Source: Kutzneria sp. CA-103260
Lineage (GTDB): Bacteria; Actinomycetota; Actinomycetes; Mycobacteriales; Pseudonocardiaceae
NCBI RefSeq assembly: GCF_018263855.1
Contig: NZ_CP073318.1
Location: 8,246,001-8,310,000, forward strand
Direction of reading: 5' to 3'
Length of the DNA: 64,000 nt
Shown here: positions 9,006 to 16,512 of the stretch, piece after piece
Layout of the letters: the number at the start of each line of letters is the position of its first letter
How positions within the stretch are numbered: the first letter of the stretch is position 1
Position numbers and translations under genes: made by a program
The notes under the pieces: generated by a model
Told to the model about the DNA's origin: nothing
Databases searched by the model: none
The model's input: only the letters and a program-made list of their open reading frames with translations

Positions 9006-9959
9006 TCAGGGGCAGTTGACCCATTCGTCGGTGCCGTCGGTGAAGACCTGGCGCTTCCACACCGGGAGCTTGGCCTTCACCTCGTCGACGAGTTCGGCGC
9101 AGACCAGGAACGCCTCGCGCCGGTGGGCGGCCGACACGGCGCAGGCCAGGGCCACGTCGCCGATGGCCAGGTGGCCGAGACGGTGGCTGACGGCCAGCGC
9201 CCGGACCTCCGGGTGGCGGGCGGCGACCTCGGCGGCCACGTCGGCGATGACGTCCTTGGCGCTGGGGTGGCCGGAGTACTCCAGCTCGGTGACACCCCGG
9301 CCGTGATCGTGGTCACGGACCACGCCCTCGAACGTGACGACCGCGCCGGCGGCCCGGTCGGAGACCAGGGTGGCGTGCTCGGCGGCGGAGATCGGCGTCT
9401 CGTTGATCTCGGCCCGCACCACCACAGCCGACGCATCCGTCGTCGTCTCCGTGGCGGACACCTGCTCACGAGATTCGGCGGGCCGGGCGTGATCGCCGCC
9501 GGCCAGCTGATCGACCGCGTGGTCGAGCACACCGTCCAAGACGGCCAGTCCGTCCTTCACCCCGCCGGTCGAGCCGGGCAGGTTGACCACCAACGTGGTC
9601 CCGACCACACCGGACACGCCCCGCGACAGCACGGCGGTCGGCACCTTGGGCAGCCCGGCGGACCGGATGGCGTCGGCGATGCCGGGGATCTCGTAGTCCA
9701 GGACCGTGCGGGTGGCCTCCGGCGTTCGGTCGGTCGGCGTCACACCAGTGCCGCCAGTGGTCAGCACCACGGCCACCCCCTCAGCCACGGCGGCCCGCAG
9801 CGCGGCGGCGACGGGATCGCCGTCGGGCACCACCACGGGTTCGGGCACGTCGTAGCCCCGTTCCCGCAGCCAGGCGGTGATCACCGGCCCGGTCCGGTCG
9901 GCGTACACCCCGGCCGCGGCCCGGTTGGACGCCACGACAACCCGTGCCCGCCTGCTCAT
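9006..9959 (-). CDS. Fused MogA/MoaB-MoaE molybdenum cofactor protein
   Basis: 317 residues in two domains. Residues 1-155 are a MogA/MoaB-like molybdopterin-binding fold with TTGGTGVTPTDRTPE and an NLPGS motif, the family that adenylylates molybdopterin. After a Thr/Ala-rich linker, residues about 185-317 are MoaE, the large subunit of molybdopterin synthase, with the catalytic lysine region VKAKLPVWKR. The start ATG at 9959 overlaps the moaC stop by four bases (ATGA). In M. tuberculosis mog and moaE2 are separate genes at this locus, so this is a fusion. No MoaD is seen in the window and it must come from elsewhere. Confidence 0.9.
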   Translation of the reverse strand: MSRRARVVVASNRAAAGVYADRTGPVITAWLRERGYDVPEPVVVPDGDPVAAALRAAVAEGVAVVLTTGGTGVTPTDRTPEATRTVLDYEIPGIADAIRSAGLPKVPTAVLSRGVSGVVGTTLVVNLPGSTGGVKDGLAVLDGVLDHAVDQLAGGDHARPAESREQVSATETTTDASAVVVRAEINETPISAAEHATLVSDRAAGAVVTFEGVVRDHDHGRGVTELEYSGHPSAKDVIADVAAEVAARHPEVRALAVSHRLGHLAIGDVALACAVSAAHRREAFLVCAELVDEVKAKLPVWKRQVFTDGTDEWVNCP

Positions 9960-10435
9960 CGGTCCTCCGGTCGCTGCCAGCTGCCGGTCTTGCCGCCGTC
10001 CTTGGTCTCCACCCGCACCGCGTCCAGCACGGCCGCCGGGTCGACGGCCTTGACCATGTCGTGCAGGGTCAGCCCGGCCACCGCGACGGCGGTCAGGGCC
10101 TCCATCTCGACCCCGGTCCGGTCGGTGGTCTTCACGGTGGCGGTGATGCGCACGGCCTCGTCCTCCAGCGCCAGGTCCACCTGCACGCCGGTGAGGGCGA
10201 TCGGGTGGCACAGCGGCACGAGGTCGGGGGTGCGCTTGGCCCCCATGATGCCGGCGATCCGGGCGGTGGCCAGGGCGTCGCCCTTGGGCAGCCCGTCCCG
10301 CCGCAGCAGGCCGACGACCTCGGCGGTGGTCCGCAGCACGCCGGTCGCGACCGCGGCCCGCGCGCTGGTTTCCTTGGCCGAGACGTCGACCATCCTGGCC
10401 GCGCCGGCGGAATCGACGTGACTCAGCTCGCTCAC
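9956..10435 (-). CDS. moaC: Cyclic pyranopterin monophosphate synthase
   Basis: 159 residues, the normal family length. MoaC converts the cyclic GTP derivative made by MoaA into cyclic pyranopterin monophosphate in molybdenum cofactor synthesis. Recognisable features are VDVSAKETSARAA near the N-terminus, GDALATARIAGIMGAKRTPDLVPLCHP, and the C-terminal DRTGVEMEALTAV and LHDMVKAVD blocks. The conserved Lys of the KAVD motif is present. It overlaps the downstream mog-moaE gene by four bases, so the two are translationally coupled. The malic enzyme stop follows 10 bp upstream, so one transcript may carry all three. Confidence 0.95.
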   Translation of the reverse strand: MSELSHVDSAGAARMVDVSAKETSARAAVATGVLRTTAEVVGLLRRDGLPKGDALATARIAGIMGAKRTPDLVPLCHPIALTGVQVDLALEDEAVRITATVKTTDRTGVEMEALTAVAVAGLTLHDMVKAVDPAAVLDAVRVETKDGGKTGSWQRPEDR

Positions 10436-10445
10436 GGCGGAGATG

Positions 10446-11831
10446 TTAGTTGGCCCGCGACGCGTTCTTGACCGCCTCCGCGACCGCCGGGGCCACGTTG
10501 CTGTCGAAGACGCTGGGCACGATGAACGAGGCGTTGAGCCGCTCCGGCTCCACCACGTCGGCGATGGCGTTGGCCGCAGCCACCAGCATCGCGTCGGTGA
10601 TGGAGGTGGCGTGCGCGTCGAGCAGACCGCGGAACACGCCCGGGAAGGCCAGCACGTTGTTGATCTGGTTCGGGTAGTCGCTGCGGCCGGTGGCCACGAT
10701 GGCGGCGTGCTGCTGGGCCTCCACCGGGTCGATCTCCGGGTCGGGGTTGGCCAGCGCGAACACCACGGCGTCGGAGTTCATGGTGGCCACCTGCGCGGCC
10801 CCGAACAGGTTGGGCGCGGAGACGCCGATGAACACGTCCGCCCCGACCAGCGCGTCGTGCAGGGTGCCGGCCTTGTGCTCCACGTTGGTGGTGGCGGCGA
10901 TCTGCTCCAGGTTGGAGTCCAGGTTGTCCCGGCTCGGGTGCACGATGCCGTGGATGTCGACGGCCAGGATGTCGGCCGGCTTCTGGTGCTGCAGCAGGCG
11001 GATGATGGCCGAGCCGGCGGCGCCGACGCCGCAGACCACGATCTTGCACTTGGTGATGTCCTTGCCGACCACGCGCAGGGCGTTGCGCAGCGCGCCGACC
11101 ACGACGATGGCGGTGCCGTGCTGGTCGTCGTGGAAGACCGGGATGTCCAGCTTCTGCCGCAGCCGGGCCTCGATCTCGAAGCAGCGCGGGGCGGCGATGT
11201 CCTCCAGGTTGATGCCGCCGTAAACCGGGGCGATCAGCTCGACCGCGCGGATGATCTCCTCGGTGTCCTGGGTGTCCAGGCACACCGGCCAGGCGTCCAC
11301 GCCGGCGAACTTCTTGAACAGGGCGGCCTTGCCCTCCATCACCGGCAGCGCGGCGGCCGGGCCGATGTTGCCCAGGCCGAGCACGGCCGAGCCGTCGGTG
11401 ACCACGGCCACGGTGTTGCGCTTGATGGTCAGGCGGCGGGCGTCCTCGGGATTGGCCGCGATGGCCTGGCAGATGCGGGCGACGCCGGGGGTGTAGGCCC
11501 GGGACAGGTCGTCACGGTTGCGCAGCGCGACCTTGGAGTTGACCTCGATCTTGCCGCCGAGGTGGACCAGGAATGTGCGGTCGGACACCTTTCGGACGCG
11601 AACACCCGGAAGTGCGTCCAGACCGTCGGTGATGTCCTTGGCGTGATTGGCCGACATCGCGTTGCAGGTGATGTCGAACACGACCCGATCGGCGTGCGAC
11701 TCGACCACGTCGAAGGCGGTGATCACACCCCCGACCCGGCCAACCGCGCTGGTCAGGTCGCCGGCAGCGCTCGCCGACGGCGGCGCCTCGACCCGAATGG
11801 TGATCGAATATCCGGGTCCCGGAACCGGCAT
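10446..11831 (-). CDS. NAD-dependent malic enzyme with N-terminal ACT domain
   Basis: 461 residues. An N-terminal ACT-like domain (about 6-85) precedes the malic enzyme N-domain (RDDLSRAYTPGVARICQAI, with VTDGSAVLGLGNIGP) and a Rossmann NAD(P) domain (VCGVGAAGSAIIRLL). It should oxidatively decarboxylate malate to pyruvate in the cytoplasm. The ACT domain suggests allosteric control by a small ligand such as an amino acid. This compact, ACT-bearing form is common in actinobacteria and firmicutes. Coenzyme preference is not proven by sequence reading. It lies 10 bp upstream of moaC on the same strand, probably by chance of operon build-up. Confidence 0.9.
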   Translation of the reverse strand: MPVPGPGYSITIRVEAPPSASAAGDLTSAVGRVGGVITAFDVVESHADRVVFDITCNAMSANHAKDITDGLDALPGVRVRKVSDRTFLVHLGGKIEVNSKVALRNRDDLSRAYTPGVARICQAIAANPEDARRLTIKRNTVAVVTDGSAVLGLGNIGPAAALPVMEGKAALFKKFAGVDAWPVCLDTQDTEEIIRAVELIAPVYGGINLEDIAAPRCFEIEARLRQKLDIPVFHDDQHGTAIVVVGALRNALRVVGKDITKCKIVVCGVGAAGSAIIRLLQHQKPADILAVDIHGIVHPSRDNLDSNLEQIAATTNVEHKAGTLHDALVGADVFIGVSAPNLFGAAQVATMNSDAVVFALANPDPEIDPVEAQQHAAIVATGRSDYPNQINNVLAFPGVFRGLLDAHATSITDAMLVAAANAIADVVEPERLNASFIVPSVFDSNVAPAVAEAVKNASRAN

Positions 11832-11923
11832 GGCTGTCCTCCAGATTCGACGCGGCCGACGGCCGATGAAACGAGCCTAAACCGCGTCGAATTCCGGAAC
11901 GTGCGCGACTCGAAAACCAACCC

Positions 11924-12106
11924 TCAGCGGTTGATCTCGGTCACCGGGTGCGTGTAGGGCAGCGACTCGGGGTCGACCGGGAACACCACGTCACCGAACG
12001 GCGACAGCGCGCCCTGCACGTCCGTGGCCAGCTCGCTGACCGGGTGCTTCTCGCCCTCGATGTTCGGCCAGGAAGGCTCGATGCGCGTGCTGCGGTCCTT
12101 CGCCAC
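11924..12106 (-). CDS. Small conserved-looking acidic protein, function unknown
   Basis: 60 residues from a GTG at 12106 preceded by the strong ribosome site GGAGG. The sequence starts VAKDRSTRIEPSWPNIEGEK and ends PYTHPVTEINR. It is soluble, rich in Glu, Asp and Pro, and has no signal peptide, membrane segment or cysteine motif. It is divergent from the XPB-partner gene and sits where M. tuberculosis has Rv0863, next to Rv0862c and the moa genes. Orthology to Rv0863 is an inference from position only. I do not recognise a domain. Confidence 0.7.
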   Translation of the reverse strand: MAKDRSTRIEPSWPNIEGEKHPVSELATDVQGALSPFGDVVFPVDPESLPYTHPVTEINR

Positions 12107-12208
12107 GGTTCCTCCTCGTCGTGCGGTCTGACATGCACAGTATGACGCGCGAGCAAATGGCCACGGGCCCGACGCCTCCCACGCGGCACATCCAGCGTGC
12201 CGCACGGC

Positions 12209-12222
12209 TAACGTGGTGCATG
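12209..12222 (+). promoter_or_regulatory. Likely leaderless promoter at the XPB-partner gene
   Basis: TAACGT (12209-12214) lies five bases before the ATG at 12220, and no ribosome site is visible. This is the geometry expected for a -10 box serving a leaderless transcript. No good -35 element was found. Confidence 0.35.
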
Positions 12223-14454
12223 ATGGCCGGCCTCTCACTCGCGGACTGGTTCCGGGCGCTCGACGACGACGCGCTCGTCGCGCTGCTGCGCGCCCGTCCG
12301 GACCTGGCGACCCCGGCGCCCGCGGACAGCACCGTGCTGGCGACCCGGGCCGGTATCCGCGCGTCGGTGGCCCGGGCCTGCGAGGACCTGGACACCTTCA
12401 CCCTGACCGTGCTGGAAGCGCTGCTCGTGCTGGCCGCCGACGCCGAACCGGTGTCGGTCCGCGAGGCGGCCAGGCTGCTGGCCGCCGACGCCACCCTGAC
12501 CCGCGTGACCGAGGCCGTGCGGGCGCTGCGGACCCGGGCCGTCGTGTGGGGTCCGGACGACGCGGTGTCGGCGGTGCCGGCGGCGCGGGAGGTCGCACCC
12601 CAGTACCCGGGCGGCCTCGGCCGGTCGTTACCGCACCTGGTCGGCAAGGACCTGACCGAGGTGCTGGCCGGGCTGGAGGAGCCGGAACGACGGCTGCTGA
12701 CCGCCCTGGCCGGCGACTCGCCGATCGGGTTGACCAAGGACGCGGGCGTGGTCGTGCCGCTGGAGCGGGCCAGGACGCCGACCCAGCGGCTGCTGGCCAT
12801 GGGCCTGCTGGCCCGCCGCGACAGCGAGACCGTGGAGCTGCCCCGCGAGGTGGGCATGGCCATCCGCGGCCGCCGTCCACTCGGGACGGTCCAGGTCAAG
12901 GAGCCGGGCCTGACCAGGATTGCCCGCGAGCAGTCCGTTGTGGACACCACCGCCGCCGGCGAGGCGTCGGAGCTGGTCCGACACGTCGAGGGGCTGCTGC
13001 GGCTGTGGTCGGAGGAGCCCGCGCCGGTGCTGCGCTCGGGCGGCCTGGGCGTGCGGGAGGTGCGCCGGATCGGCAAGGCGCTGGACGTCGACGACGCCCG
13101 CGCCGGGCTGCTGGCCGAGCTGGTGGTCGGGGCCGGGCTGGTCGCCGACAGCGAGGGTGTGGAGCCGGAGTGGGTGCCGACCACGCTGGCCGACGGCTGG
13201 CTGGTGGCCGCGCCGGAGCAGCGCTGGGCCATGATCGCCGCCGCCTGGCTGGACCTGCCGCGACTGCCGGCGCTGATCGGCACCCGTGACGAACGTGACA
13301 AGGCGATCGGCCCGCTCACCGACGACCTGCGCCGGCCGCTGGCCCCGCGGGAGCGCCGCCGGGTGCTGGAGGCGCTGGCCGAGCTGCCGGCCGGCACCTC
13401 GGTGCCGAACGCCGACGAGGTGGCGGCCCTGCTGGCCTGGCGGGCGCCGCGGCGGGGCGGGCGGCTGCGGGACGACGTCGTGCGCTGGACGTACGCGGAG
13501 GCGGCGGCGCTGGGTGTGATGGCGCTGGGCGCGGTCAGCTCGGCGACGCGGGCGCTGCTGGTCGAGGGGCCGGCGATGGCCGCCAAGCGGATGGCCGACG
13601 CGATGCCGGAGCCGCTGGACCACGTGCTGGTGCAGGCCGACCTGACGGTGGTCGCCCCCGGGCCGCTGGAGCCGCTGCTGGCTGCCGAGATGACCCTGGT
13701 CGCCGACATCGAGTCGGCCGGCGGGGCGACCGTGTACCGGGTCAGCGAGGCCTCGGTGCGGCGGGCCCTGGACAGCGGCCGCACCGCCGACGAACTGCAC
13801 GAGCTGTTCCGCACCCGGTCCCGGACGCCGGTGCCGCAGGGACTGGCGTACCTGATCGACGACGTAGCCCGCCGACATGGGCGGCTGCGGGGCGGGGCGG
13901 CCGGCTCGTTCCTGCGCTGCGACGACCCGGTGCTGATCACCGAGGTGCTGGCCAACCCGGCCTCGGCCCGCCTGGAGCTGCGACGGATCGCGCCGACGGT
14001 GTTGGTCAGCCCGCTGCCGCTGATCGAGGTGCTGGACGAGCTGCGGGGGGCCGGCTTCGCGCCGGCCGCCGAAGGAGCCGACGGCTCGGTGCTGGACCTG
14101 CGGCCGCCCGGCCGGCGGATCCCGGCCAAGGCCCGGCCGTCGCGGCGCGGCCAAGCACCCGGTGTGGTGGCCGAGGAACAGCTCGGGGCGCTGATCGACC
14201 AGCTGCGGGCCGGGGACCGGGCGGCCGCGACGCCGCGTGGCACGGCCGTGGCGGCCACGCTGGAGCTGCTGCGGGCGGCGGCCAGCGAGGGTCGCAGCGT
14301 GTGGCTGGGCTTCGTCGACTCACGGGGCGTCGCGACGCAGCGCGTGGTCACCCCGGTCAGCGTGGCCGGCGGCATTCTGGAGGGCGTGGACCACGGCGAG
14401 ATCCGCCGCTACCCGGTGCACCTGATCACGTCGGCGGCCCTGGTCGAGCAGTAG
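12220..14454 (+). CDS. Helicase XPB/Ssl2 N-terminal-like protein (Rv0862c type)
   Basis: About 744 residues from ATG 12220 (MMAGLSLADWFRALDDDALVALL). It is all-helical and Leu/Ala-rich, with repeated winged-helix-like segments. The C-terminal part (about 500-700) carries the conserved region seen in XPB/Ssl2 N-terminal domains (DHVLVQADLTVVAPGPLEP) and a WYL-like tail (VWLGFVDSRG). It has no ATPase motifs. In M. tuberculosis its counterpart lies directly beside the XPB helicase gene. Here the two are 8 kb apart, separated by a conservon. A regulatory or clamp partner of XPB is plausible but unproven. Residue 137 is encoded by the rare Leu codon TTA (12628-12630). Upstream in-frame ATGs exist but add unlikely sequence. 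Confidence 0.8.
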   Translation: MMAGLSLADWFRALDDDALVALLRARPDLATPAPADSTVLATRAGIRASVARACEDLDTFTLTVLEALLVLAADAEPVSVREAARLLAADATLTRVTEAVRALRTRAVVWGPDDAVSAVPAAREVAPQYPGGLGRSLPHLVGKDLTEVLAGLEEPERRLLTALAGDSPIGLTKDAGVVVPLERARTPTQRLLAMGLLARRDSETVELPREVGMAIRGRRPLGTVQVKEPGLTRIAREQSVVDTTAAGEASELVRHVEGLLRLWSEEPAPVLRSGGLGVREVRRIGKALDVDDARAGLLAELVVGAGLVADSEGVEPEWVPTTLADGWLVAAPEQRWAMIAAAWLDLPRLPALIGTRDERDKAIGPLTDDLRRPLAPRERRRVLEALAELPAGTSVPNADEVAALLAWRAPRRGGRLRDDVVRWTYAEAAALGVMALGAVSSATRALLVEGPAMAAKRMADAMPEPLDHVLVQADLTVVAPGPLEPLLAAEMTLVADIESAGGATVYRVSEASVRRALDSGRTADELHELFRTRSRTPVPQGLAYLIDDVARRHGRLRGGAAGSFLRCDDPVLITEVLANPASARLELRRIAPTVLVSPLPLIEVLDELRGAGFAPAAEGADGSVLDLRPPGRRIPAKARPSRRGQAPGVVAEEQLGALIDQLRAGDRAAATPRGTAVAATLELLRAAASEGRSVWLGFVDSRGVATQRVVTPVSVAGGILEGVDHGEIRRYPVHLITSAALVEQ

Positions 14455-14464
14455 AAATGAGAGC

Positions 14465-14490
14465 GGGACCCGCCACGATCGGCGAGTCCC
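14465..14490. terminator. Hairpin between convergent genes
   Basis: GGGACCCGCC and GGCGAGTCCC form a stem with one mismatch around a short loop, between the stop of the XPB-partner gene and the stop of cvnD. There is no strong T-run. Terminator function is likely from position. Confidence 0.45.
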
Positions 14491-14515
14491 GGCACTCTCT
14501 GCAACGTTGTAACTA

Positions 14516-15112
14516 CTAACCGGCGCGAACCGACATCCACTGCCGCATGGCGTGCTCGACCAGCGTGATCAGCGTCTGCTTGGTCGACTCCCGGTTACGG
14601 GCGTCGCACGTCACGATCGGCACCGACTGGTCGATGGTCAACGCCTCGCGCACGTCGTCGATCCGGTGGTGCAACATGCCGTCGAAGCAGTTCACCGCCA
14701 CCACGTACGGCAGCTGCCGGTCGTCGAAGAAGTCGATCGACGCGAACGCGTCGGCCAACCGCCGGGTGTCCACCAGCACCACCGCGCCGATCGCACCCCG
14801 CACCAGGTCGTCCCACATGAACCAGAACCGGTGCTGACCGGGCGTGCCGAACAGGTACAGAATCAGGTCGCTGTCCAAAGAGACCCGACCGAAGTCCATC
14901 GCCACCGTGGTGGTGACCTTGTTCGGTGTGGCCGACAGGTCGTCCACACCTAGGCTGGCCTCGGTCATCACCGCCTCGGTCGTCAACGGCACGATCTCGG
15001 ACACCGACCCCACGAACGTCGTCTTGCCGACACCGAACCCACCGGCGACCACGATCTTCGCCGATGTCGTCGCCTGCCGGGCGATCTGGGGACTAGAGCC
15101 TGCGGAGCCCAC
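14516..15112 (-). CDS. cvnD: Conservon small GTPase-like protein (CvnD)
   Basis: 198 residues. It has a Ras-like P-loop GGFGVGKTTFVGSVSE, a G3-like region LFGTPGQHRFWFMWDDL, and a G4-like VNCFDG in place of NKxD. This is the conservon GTPase family (SrpR/MglA-like), which acts at the membrane with the sensor kinase CvnA and the roadblock protein CvnB. I chose GTG 15112 because GGAGAGGG precedes it by six bases; ATG 15136 would add eight residues with no ribosome site. It overlaps the end of cvnC by 20 bp, indicating coupling. It is the last gene of the conservon. Confidence 0.9.
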   Translation of the reverse strand: MGSAGSSPQIARQATTSAKIVVAGGFGVGKTTFVGSVSEIVPLTTEAVMTEASLGVDDLSATPNKVTTTVAMDFGRVSLDSDLILYLFGTPGQHRFWFMWDDLVRGAIGAVVLVDTRRLADAFASIDFFDDRQLPYVVAVNCFDGMLHHRIDDVREALTIDQSVPIVTCDARNRESTKQTLITLVEHAMRQWMSVRAG

Positions 15113-16064
15113 TGAGCACCCTCTCCAGGAATTCAATGGACGGCCTGTCCCCCACGACCAGGCCGCTTTGGTGAATCAGGACTAGACCCATGCTGGCCAT
15201 GTCACCGATGAGCACCCGGACCACCCCGAGGGGCAGCCGCAGGTGCGCCGCGATCTCCGCGACCGAGCGGGTCTCAACGCACAGACCGCAGATCGACCGG
15301 TGCTCGGCGGTCACTGCGGCATCCCTGTCACGACCGTGGTCGCTGGTGGACACCAACGCCTCGATCGCCAGGTCGTAATCTGGGCGGGTCCGGCCGCCGG
15401 TCCTGGTGTAGGGACGGACCAGCGATCCGGTCTCGACCACGGGCTCGTGCTGTGCCGGCTCCGGTTCGGGTTCCGGGTCCGGCGGCTGCACGAAATGCAC
15501 CTCGTAGCCGTCGGCATCGTAGAGCGGGCCCGACATCGGGTCGGAAATGGGTCCCGAGGGCGGTCCGCCGCGATAGCCGGGGTTGCTGCGCTCGCCCGGC
15601 CGCTCCTCGGCGAAGCCGAACGCGTTCGCGCCCGGCATCTCCTCGGGCAGGCCGTAGGCGCCACGGCTGCGCGCCGGCCCCTCGACGAAGCCGTGCTCGC
15701 CGAACAGGTCGGCGCCGGGCCCACCGAACAGGCCGTTGCCGTAGCCGTCGATCTCGAAGCGGTTGGGCACCTCGTCGAGGCCGTGCTGCGGCGGGTCGTC
15801 TAGACCGTGAGCTGCCATGTCGCCTAGACCTCGTCCCGCGGTGCCGAAGGCCCGGCCGCCGGCGCCGGGTTGTCGGGGGGCGTCGTGCAGCTGGTGTCGT
15901 GGCGGGTCATCCAGCACCTCATCCAGCTCGTAGTGCGCGTCGTCCTCGGCCTCCGAGGTCCCCTCCGAATCGGGATCGGAGAAGCTGAAGCCCTCGGCGG
16001 CCCAGGCCTGGTAGTCGAACTTCTTACCGAACCGGCCGCCGGGTACGCCAGAACCCTTGGCCAT
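15093..16064 (-). CDS. cvnC: Conservon DUF742 protein (CvnC) with long disordered N-terminus
   Basis: 323 residues. The C-terminal 120 residues (about 205-323) are the DUF742 domain, a winged-helix-like fold with VRPYTRTGGRTRPDYDLAIE, LCVETRSVAEIAAHLRLPLG and VLIGDMASMGLV. The first 200 residues are low-complexity, rich in Asp, Glu, Gly and Pro, and predicted disordered; typical CvnC proteins are about 120-200 residues in total. The start is ATG 16064, with GTG 16067 immediately before it, after GGGGGTGAGAA. It lies between cvnB and cvnD on the same strand. The function of DUF742 in the sensor complex is not established. Confidence 0.88.
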   Translation of the reverse strand: MAKGSGVPGGRFGKKFDYQAWAAEGFSFSDPDSEGTSEAEDDAHYELDEVLDDPPRHQLHDAPRQPGAGGRAFGTAGRGLGDMAAHGLDDPPQHGLDEVPNRFEIDGYGNGLFGGPGADLFGEHGFVEGPARSRGAYGLPEEMPGANAFGFAEERPGERSNPGYRGGPPSGPISDPMSGPLYDADGYEVHFVQPPDPEPEPEPAQHEPVVETGSLVRPYTRTGGRTRPDYDLAIEALVSTSDHGRDRDAAVTAEHRSICGLCVETRSVAEIAAHLRLPLGVVRVLIGDMASMGLVLIHQSGLVVGDRPSIEFLERVLSGLRRL

Positions 16065-16086
16065 CACTTCTCACCCCCGCCCGGGC

Positions 16087-16512
16087 CTATCTGCGGACCA
16101 CGCCCTGCAGCTGAGCCCGTAGTTCAGGCGTCAGCTGCTGGCCGACCCGCTCGACCAGAAGGGTCATCTCGTAGGCGACCAGCCCGATGTCGCAGTTGGG
16201 CGCGGCCAGGATGGACAGGCACGATCCGTCGCTGATCGACATCAGGAACAGGTACCCCCGCTCCATCTCCACGACGGTCTGGTTGACCGCGCCGCCCTCG
16301 AAGCAACGCGCGGCGCCCTGGGTCAGGCTGATCAGCCCGGACGACACGGCCGACAGCTGCTCCGCCCGGTCCCGCGGCAGGCCGTGGGAACCGGCCAGCA
16401 GCAGGCCGTCGGCGGAGACGACGACGGCGTGCGCCACGCCGGGGACCCGGCGGACGAAGTCGGTGATCAGCCAGCTGAAGCTGCCGGGCTGCTGTACAGA
16501 CGCGGTAGTCAC
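16087..16512 (-). CDS. cvnB: Conservon roadblock/LC7 protein (CvnB)
   Basis: 141 residues forming a single roadblock/LC7 domain. VPGVAHAVVVSADGLLLAGSHGLP and the later VEMERGYLFLMSISDGSCLSILA are typical of the family. Such proteins are dimeric partners or GTPase-activating-like factors of small GTPases, here presumably CvnD. The GTG start overlaps the cvnA stop by four bases (GTGA), so translation is coupled. There is no signal peptide. The protein is expected at the inner membrane face through CvnA. Confidence 0.93.
   Translation of the reverse strand: MTTASVQQPGSFSWLITDFVRRVPGVAHAVVVSADGLLLAGSHGLPRDRAEQLSAVSSGLISLTQGAARCFEGGAVNQTVVEMERGYLFLMSISDGSCLSILAAPNCDIGLVAYEMTLLVERVGQQLTPELRAQLQGVVRR

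Noticed and set aside
11991..14375. 794-codon open frame on the minus strand
   Set aside because: It lies opposite the XPB-partner gene, is extremely Ser/Arg-rich and has no recognisable motif, so it is a shadow.
15797..15818. GTCTAGACC-like sequences inside cvnC, resembling a DasR site
   Set aside because: The flanks do not complete the palindrome and the position is deep in coding sequence.
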